The translations under genes were made by a program, and so were the position numbers. The notes below the pieces were generated by a model. It saw nothing but the letters and a program-made list of their open reading frames with translations, made no database searches and was not told the DNA's origin. From NCBI RefSeq assembly GCF_014672695.1, contig NZ_CP053923.1, positions 2,495,940 to 2,506,935 on the forward strand: a DNA stretch of 10,996 nt, written 5' to 3'. Below are positions 5,709 through 10,996 of the stretch, piece after piece. Positions within the stretch are counted from its first letter, which is position 1; each line of letters begins with the position of its first letter. The stretch is from Defluviicoccus vanus (GTDB lineage: Bacteria; Pseudomonadota; Alphaproteobacteria; Rhodospirillales; Defluviicoccaceae).

Positions 5709-7498
5709 ATGCCCCCGCCTATCCAATCATCGATCACTCCTATGATGTCATCGTCGTTGGCGCTGGTGGTGCCGGACTGCGCGCGACCATGGGACTCGCC
5801 GCCGCTGGTTTGAAGACAGCCTGCATCACAAAAGTGTTCCCCACTCGCAGCCACACTGTCGCCGCCCAGGGCGGCATCGGCGCCGCGCTCGGCAATATGG
5901 CCGAGGACTCGTGGGAATGGCACATGTACGACACCGTCAAGGGCTCCGACTGGCTCGGTGACCAGGACGCGATCGAATACATGTGTCGTCAGGCTGTCCC
6001 GGCAGTGCATGAGCTGGAGCATTTCGGCGTACCGTTTTCGCGCACCGCCGAGGGCAAGATTTATCAGCGCCCCTTCGGCGGCCACATGCGCAACTACGGT
6101 GAGGCCCCGGTGCAGCGCGCCTGTGCTGCCGCCGACCGTACCGGCCATGCCATCCTGCACACGCTCTATCAGCAGTGCCTGAAATTCTCGGCCGAGTTCT
6201 TCGTCGAGTACTTCGCCATCGACCTGATGATGGACAGCGAAGGCAGGTGCCGCGGTGTCGTCGCCTGGAACCTCGATGATGGCACGATCCATCGTTTCCA
6301 GGCACACAATACCGTGCTCGCCACCGGCGGCTACGGCCGCGCCTACTTCTCCTGTACGTCGGCGCACACCTGTACCGGTGACGGCAACGGCATGGTCGCT
6401 CGCGCTGGACTGCCTTTGCAGGATCATGAGTTCGTCCAGTTCCATCCCACCGGGATCTATGGCTCCGGCTGTCTGATCACCGAGGGTGCCCGCGGCGAGG
6501 GCGGTTATCTGACCAACTCCGCCGGCGAGCGGTTCATGGAACGCTACGCGCCGACGGCCAAGGATCTCGCGTCGCGCGACGTGGTCAGCCGCTCGATGAC
6601 GGTGGAAATTCGCGAGGGTCGCGGCATAGGTGCTGACGCCGATCACATCATGCTGCACCTGGAACACCTGGGAGCCGAGATCCTGCTCGCCCGGCTGCCC
6701 GGTATCACCGAGACGGCAAAGATTTTCTCCGGCGTCGACGCCACCAAGGAGCCGATCCCGGTACTGCCGACGGTGCACTACAACATGGGCGGCGTGCCGA
6801 CGAATTATCACGGCGAGGCGCTCAGGCCGACGGAGAGCGATCCCGATGCGGTGTGCGAGGGGCTGATGGCGGTCGGCGAATGCGGCTGTGCCTCGGTCCA
6901 TGGCGCCAATCGTCTTGGTACCAACTCACTCCTCGATATCGTCGTCTTCGGCCGTGCCGCTGCATTGCGGGCAGCGGAAAAGATCAAGCCGGGCACACCG
7001 CACCGTCCCCTGCCGAAGGACTCCGCCGATCTGGCGCTCTCGCGCCTCGACCGGCTGCGGAACGCCAACGGCACCCAGTCGACCAGCCAGATCCGACTCG
7101 CCATGCAGCGGACGATGCAGAACGACGCGGCGGTATTCCGGACTCAGGAGGTGTTGGCCGAGGGCTGTCAGAAGATCGACGCCGTCTGGTCGACGCTCCC
7201 CGATATCCGGGTCAACGATCACTCGCTGATCTGGAACTCGGATCTGGTGGAAGCGCTGGAGCTCGAAAATCTGCTGGTCTGCGCCAAGGCGACGCTCTAC
7301 TCGGGCGAAGCTCGCAAGGAAAGCCGTGGCGCCCACGCCCGCGAAGACTTCAGTTCCCGCGACGACGTCAACTGGATGAAGCACTCGCTGGCGACAATCG
7401 ACCACAACGGCAAGGTAACCCTCAGCTACCGGCCGGTGCATACTTACACTTTGACCAGCGAAGCCAAATACATCGAGCCGCAAAAGCGGGTTTACTGA
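5709..7498 (+). CDS. sdhA: Succinate dehydrogenase flavoprotein; 5' frameshift before the FAD motif
   Basis: Catalytic subunit of complex II: oxidises succinate to fumarate in the TCA cycle and passes electrons to SdhB. About 596 residues if intact. Visible motifs are the FAD-binding VVGAGGAG; RSHTVAAQGG, whose His is the covalent FAD site; the substrate-side QFHPTG and EGARGEGG; and GECGCASVHGANRLGTNSLLD; the C-terminus ends normally in KYIEPQKRVY. The frame carrying AYPIIDHSYDVIVVGAGGAG is open from 5708 but has no start codon: upstream are TCC, TAA and TGA. An ATG with a good ribosome site sits at 5709 one frame off. Adding one C to the five-C run at 5712-5716 gives MPPAYPIIDHSYDV, joining everything. 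The first in-frame ATG (5789) would omit the FAD dinucleotide loop and cannot be the true start. Sequencing error is the likeliest cause; a real mutation is possible. Confidence 0.9.
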
Positions 7499-7522
7499 GC
7501 GAGGGCGAGGAGGAACGAAAAA

Positions 7523-8302
7523 ATGGCCGAATTCAACCTGCCGCCCAATTCGCGGATGAAAGAAGGCAAGACCTGGCCGACACCGCCAGGCGCGAAGCGG
7601 GTCAAGCGCTTTCGCATTTACCGCTACAATCCCGATAGCGGTGAGAACCCGCGCATCGACACTTTCCACATTGATCTTGATGCCTGTGGGCCGATGGTTC
7701 TCGACGCGCTGATCAAGATCAAGAACGAGATTGACTCGACACTGACCTTCCGCCGGTCATGTCGCGAGGGTGTGTGCGGCAGTTGCGCCTTCAACATCGA
7801 TGGTACCAACACGCTTGCCTGCATCAAGGCGATCGAGGACATCAAGGGCGACGTTCGTATCTTCCCTCTGCCGCACATGCCGGTGATCAAGGATCTGGTC
7901 CCCGACCTGTCGGTGCCCTACGCCCAGTACCAGCTGATTCAGCCGTGGCTGCAGGCTGACACACCACCACCAGCGGGCGAACGCCGGCAGAGCCCGGAAG
8001 AGCGGGCGAAGCTCGATGGCCTGTGGGAGTGCATCCTCTGCTTCTGCTGCCAGACTAGTTGCCCCAGCTACTGGTGGAATGGCGACCGCTACCTCGGCCC
8101 AGCAGTCCTGTTGCAGGCATACCGCTGGATCGCCGACTCCCGCGACGAACACACCGGTGACCGGCTGGATCAGTTAAACGATCCGTTCCGCGTCTACCGC
8201 TGCCACACGATCATGAACTGCTCCAACACCTGCCCGAAGCATCTCAATCCCGGCAAGGCGATCGCCGAGATCAAGACCGCCTTGGCGCAGCGCATTCTCT
8301 AA
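7523..8302 (+). CDS. sdhB: Succinate dehydrogenase iron-sulfur subunit
   Basis: A 259-residue electron-transfer subunit linking the SdhA flavin to quinone at the membrane anchors. All cluster ligands are present. The 2Fe-2S cysteines are C80, C85, C88 and C100 (CREGVCGSC and a later C). The 4Fe-4S set is C170, C173, C176 and C237. The 3Fe-4S set is C180, C227 and C233, in the CILCFCCQTSCPSYWW and CHTIMNCSNTCPK segments. Length matches alphaproteobacterial SdhB. A strong GAGGAGGAA ribosome site (7507-7515) precedes the ATG, 24 bases after the sdhA stop. It is last gene of the operon, followed by a hairpin and a terminator. Confidence 0.97.
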   Translation: MAEFNLPPNSRMKEGKTWPTPPGAKRVKRFRIYRYNPDSGENPRIDTFHIDLDACGPMVLDALIKIKNEIDSTLTFRRSCREGVCGSCAFNIDGTNTLACIKAIEDIKGDVRIFPLPHMPVIKDLVPDLSVPYAQYQLIQPWLQADTPPPAGERRQSPEERAKLDGLWECILCFCCQTSCPSYWWNGDRYLGPAVLLQAYRWIADSRDEHTGDRLDQLNDPFRVYRCHTIMNCSNTCPKHLNPGKAIAEIKTALAQRIL

Positions 8303-8315
8303 CAGCTATCGCCAC

Positions 8316-8349
8316 GGCCGCGGGGCGGTCTACGCCCCAGGCTGCGGCC
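8316..8349 (+). other. GC-rich hairpin after sdhB without a T-run
   Basis: GGCCGC-GGGGCG (8316-8327) pairs with CGCCCC (8333-8338) and GCGGCC (8344-8349) around a GTCTA loop, with a five-base bulge AGGCT on one side: twelve GC-rich pairs. It begins 13 bases after the sdhB stop and has no T-run, so it is not a classical terminator. A 3' stabilising structure for the sdh messenger is one possibility. Confidence 0.5.
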
Positions 8350-8440
8350 TATCGGACGCCTCTGAGGGGCAAGACTGCGGCTCGCAAGGTTGCGCAGGGG
8401 AACACTCCGGGCATAGTGCCTCACCAATAAAAGCAAATCG

Positions 8441-8478
8441 AAACGACCGCCGGGAATCTTTCCCGGCGGTTTCGTTTT
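8441..8478 (+). terminator. Intrinsic terminator of the sdh operon
   Basis: ACCGCCGGGAA (8446-8456) and TTCCCGGCGGT (8460-8470) form a perfect 11-bp stem with a TCT loop, followed by TTCGTTTT. The AAACG before the stem can also pair with the trailing CGTTT after a small bulge. It is a strong terminator and the only one in the 258-base gap between sdhB and the aminotransferase, so the two are probably separate transcripts. Confidence 0.88.
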
Positions 8479-8560
8479 GGCCACGACGATGGCGCGTGCT
8501 TGGCGACGGCCCCATCGCCGGCATTGACAGGGACGGCCGGCGAAGCTTATCCGGTCGGGC

Positions 8561-9718
8561 ATGAAATCCGTTAACCGCACGCTCTCACGCTACGGGACCA
8601 CCGTCTTCACGGTGATGAGTGCGCTCGCGGTTCGCCACGGCGCTGTCAACCTCGGCCAAGGCTTTCCGGACGAAGAAGGACCAGAGGCGATCCGCCGGCT
8701 GGCCGCCGACGCGGTATACGAGGGTCCCAACCAGTACCCACCGATGCGGGGGCTGGCGGAACTGCGCGAAGCTGTTGCCACCCATAACCGCCGCTTCTAC
8801 GGCCTCGACATCAACCCGGAGACCGAGGTACTGGTCACCTCGGGCGCGACGGAAGCACTCGCCTGCGGCATGCTCGGGCTGATCGAGCCCGGCGACGAAG
8901 TGGTGCTGTTTGAACCGCTCTACGACTCCTACCTGCCGATGATCGAGCGGGGCGGCGGCATTGCCCGCATCGTCCGCCTGGAACCGCCCGACTGGCGGCT
9001 GCCTGAGGCGGCGTTGGCGGCAGTGTTCTCGCGGCGAACCAAGTTACTGGTGCTTAACTCGCCACTCAATCCTGCCGGCAAGGTCTTCGGCCACGAGGAA
9101 CTGGCATCGATTGCCCGGCTGCTGCTGGCGTACGACGCCTTTGCGCTCTGCGACGAGGTTTATGAACACTTGGTGTTCGACGGCGCCAGCCATGTACCGT
9201 TGCTGAGCCTGCCCGGCATGCGGGAGCGCTGCGTGCGTATCGGCTCCGCCGGCAAGACCTTCTCCGCCACTGGCTGGAAGGTGGGCTATGCCAGTGGTCC
9301 CGCGCCGCTGATCGACGCACTCGCCCGGGCGCACCAATTCCTCACCTTCACCACGCCGCCCAACTTGCAGCGGGCGGTGGCGGCGGGCTTGTGCCAGAAT
9401 GACGGCTACTTCGGCGGCCTTGCGGCGCAGCAGCAGGCAAAGCGCGACCGGCTTGCAGCCGGACTTGCCGCCGCCGGCTTCGGCGTGCTGCCTTCGACCG
9501 GCACCTATTTTCTTGTTGCCGACTACAGGCGGCTCGGCTTTGACGAGACGGACGCGGCGTTCTGTCAGCGGCTGATCGAGGAGGCGGGGGTGGCAGCGAT
9601 CCCGCTAAGTGCCTTCTACCGCGAGGCACCTCCAGTAGGTTTCGTCCGCTTCTGCTTTTGCAAGCGCGACGCCGTCCTCGACGAGGCCGTCGCCAGACTC
9701 CACCGCCGCTTTCGCTGA
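8561..9718 (+). CDS. PLP-dependent class I/II aminotransferase (kynurenine/glutamine/methionine type)
   Basis: A 385-residue cytoplasmic transaminase of the aspartate-aminotransferase fold. The PLP-binding lysine is K232 in SAGKTFSATGWKVGY, almost the motif of kynurenine aminotransferase I / glutamine transaminase K and of the bacterial methionine aminotransferase YbdL group. Other landmarks: the substrate loop NLGQGFPDE (30-38), Y59 region GPNQYPPMRG, N170 in NSPLNPAGKV (more often N-x-P-x-NPTGK), D198 and Y201 in CDEVYEHLVFD, and R363 in FVRFCF for the substrate carboxylate. The exact amino acid cannot be read from the sequence; DapC-like use is an alternative. It starts after the sdh terminator, with no strong ribosome site before the ATG, and stands alone; a link to the TCA cycle is not implied. 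Confidence 0.88.
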   Translation: MKSVNRTLSRYGTTVFTVMSALAVRHGAVNLGQGFPDEEGPEAIRRLAADAVYEGPNQYPPMRGLAELREAVATHNRRFYGLDINPETEVLVTSGATEALACGMLGLIEPGDEVVLFEPLYDSYLPMIERGGGIARIVRLEPPDWRLPEAALAAVFSRRTKLLVLNSPLNPAGKVFGHEELASIARLLLAYDAFALCDEVYEHLVFDGASHVPLLSLPGMRERCVRIGSAGKTFSATGWKVGYASGPAPLIDALARAHQFLTFTTPPNLQRAVAAGLCQNDGYFGGLAAQQQAKRDRLAAGLAAAGFGVLPSTGTYFLVADYRRLGFDETDAAFCQRLIEEAGVAAIPLSAFYREAPPVGFVRFCFCKRDAVLDEAVARLHRRFR

Positions 9719-9766
9719 CCCGCCGTGACGGCCGCGGGTCGGCGCCCGGCCCAAGCATCGTTCCTC

Positions 9767-9821
9767 AAACACAAAAACATGACGGAGTTGCCGCTTGGGA
9801 TTGTGCCCGGCGGTTGTGTTT
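9767..9821 (-). terminator. Possible terminator between aminotransferase and lipoprotein genes
   Basis: CCGC..GGG (9791-9799) and CCC.GCGG (9806-9813) form an imperfect seven-pair hairpin, and AAACACAA (9767-9774) can pair with TTGTGTTT (9814-9821) outside it. Read on the minus strand the hairpin is followed at some distance by TGTTTTTGTGTTTG. It lies just beyond the lipoprotein stop between two converging genes, a natural place for a shared terminator. The distance from stem to T-run makes the call weak. Confidence 0.35.
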
Positions 9822-9828
9822 CCCAAAC

Positions 9829-10404
<576 letters not shown>

Positions 10405-10673
10405 CGACGTTCCCCGATGTCCTGGTTCAGCGCCGGATTGTGTCGGCGCCGCCTCGCGTCCCGTTCCGGATCTGATGCCACAACGCAGGACGCGCGGTCA
10501 GCACGTCATTCTATCGGTTCACTCTCCCCACCGCGATTTAAACCCTACTCGCCAGTTCATCCTGCGGTGTTCGTGGATGCAAAAGAAAGCCGCAGCATGA
10601 CCGAGCAACTGCTGAAGCACATCAACCCAGGCTTCGCGAACTGGCGTAAATCCGCGCGGTGAACTTCTCCCGG

Positions 10674-10996
10674 TCATTTTATGATCCGTCGCGTCGTTTG
10701 TCGGTTTAACAGGGCGGCAGACGGTGCTGCGGTGGCCCCGTGCAAAACGATGCTGAGCAGAACAGTCAGGACGATGACGGCGAAAATCCGCTCCTGACCC
10801 TGAAAGCCGAAGTGATCGATGACGAGCGATAGATAGAGGACCGAGGCGATGCCGCGTGGGCCGGACCAACCAATGAAGGCGACCGTCGCCGCATCGAGGC
10901 GGCTACCGAGCAGACTGATTGCAGTCGGTAGCATGCGTACCACGGTCAGGCTGGCGAGGGCGTAAAGCAAGGTACGCCAATCCCACAGCGGCGCAG
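10674..10996 (-). CDS. C-terminal part of a CPA1-type cation/proton antiporter (cut by right edge)
   Basis: The frame runs in from the right edge (APLWDWRTLLYALAS...) and ends at a TGA after 107 residues. It shows the last membrane helices of a Na+(K+)/H+ exchanger of the CPA1/NhaP type: the VVRMLPT segment, then the diagnostic FIGWSGPRGIASVLY (usually GWFGPRG), then EERIFAV-like QERIFAVIVLTVLLSIVLHG, followed by a short basic tail LNRQTTRRIIK. The protein would sit in the inner membrane and exchange cations for protons. The N-terminal pore half is outside the window, so ion preference cannot be judged. It is on the same strand as the lipoprotein gene, 269 bases upstream of it; no convincing terminator is visible between them. 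Confidence 0.85.
   Translation of the reverse strand, partial: APLWDWRTLLYALASLTVVRMLPTAISLLGSRLDAATVAFIGWSGPRGIASVLYLSLVIDHFGFQGQERIFAVIVLTVLLSIVLHGATAAPSAALLNRQTTRRIIK

Noticed and set aside
5537..6901. A 454-codon minus-strand open frame opposite sdhD and sdhA
   Set aside because: It is the mirror of strongly conserved sdhA coding sequence, has no family features of its own and no ribosome site.
5789..7498. Taking 5789 as the true sdhA start
   Set aside because: It would remove the conserved GAGGAG dinucleotide-binding loop, which is intact just upstream in the same frame.
10597..10662. A 21-codon ORF (MTEQLLKHINPGFANWRKSAR)
   Set aside because: There is no convincing ribosome site, it is very short, and nothing similar is recognised.

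Overview
The window is GC-rich DNA with compact, GC3-biased genes. The order sdhC-sdhD-sdhA-sdhB and the style of the Sdh proteins (an N-terminal PAYPIIDHSYDV in SdhA, a CREGVCGSC ferredoxin motif in SdhB) suggest an alphaproteobacterium, plausibly Rhodospirillales-like. That placement is inference from protein style, not from a database search.

Layout. Positions 1-440 hold the tail of one short plus-strand gene and a 43-residue ORF that overlaps its stop codon; neither is recognised. Positions 440-2905 (minus) carry a single large gene: a TIR domain, an NB-ARC/STAND NTPase and four exact 42-residue TPR units. This is the architecture of an intracellular sensor of the innate-immunity/anti-phage type. 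It has its own candidate extended -10 promoter with an inverted repeat over the -35 position. Positions 3094-4503 are an IS701-family insertion sequence with inverted ends, a 5-bp TAGTA duplication and a transposase whose last ~55 residues lie in another frame. Between the TIR gene and the IS is a scrap of sequence resembling the short ORF at the left edge. Positions 4504-4927 are non-coding and lead into the core metabolic block.

Positions 4928-8302 (plus) are the complete succinate dehydrogenase operon: two haem-binding membrane anchors, the flavoprotein and the iron-sulfur subunit. It is followed by a GC-rich hairpin and then a strong intrinsic terminator. The sdhA reading frame is broken at its 5' end: the conserved FAD-binding segment is readable but has no in-frame start codon, and one missing C in a C-run would repair it. 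Next come a class I/II PLP aminotransferase of the kynurenine/glutamine/methionine aminotransferase type (8561-9718, plus), a small outer-membrane-type lipoprotein with a Pro-Ala tail (9829-10404, minus) and the C-terminal end of a CPA1-type cation/proton antiporter running off the right edge (10674-10996, minus).

The left ~4.5 kb is accessory (defence-like gene, IS, gene scraps) and the right ~6 kb is housekeeping. The points most worth a second look are the TIR-STAND-TPR gene and its possible operator, the diverged scraps either side of it, and the two frameshifts (sdhA start, transposase end).
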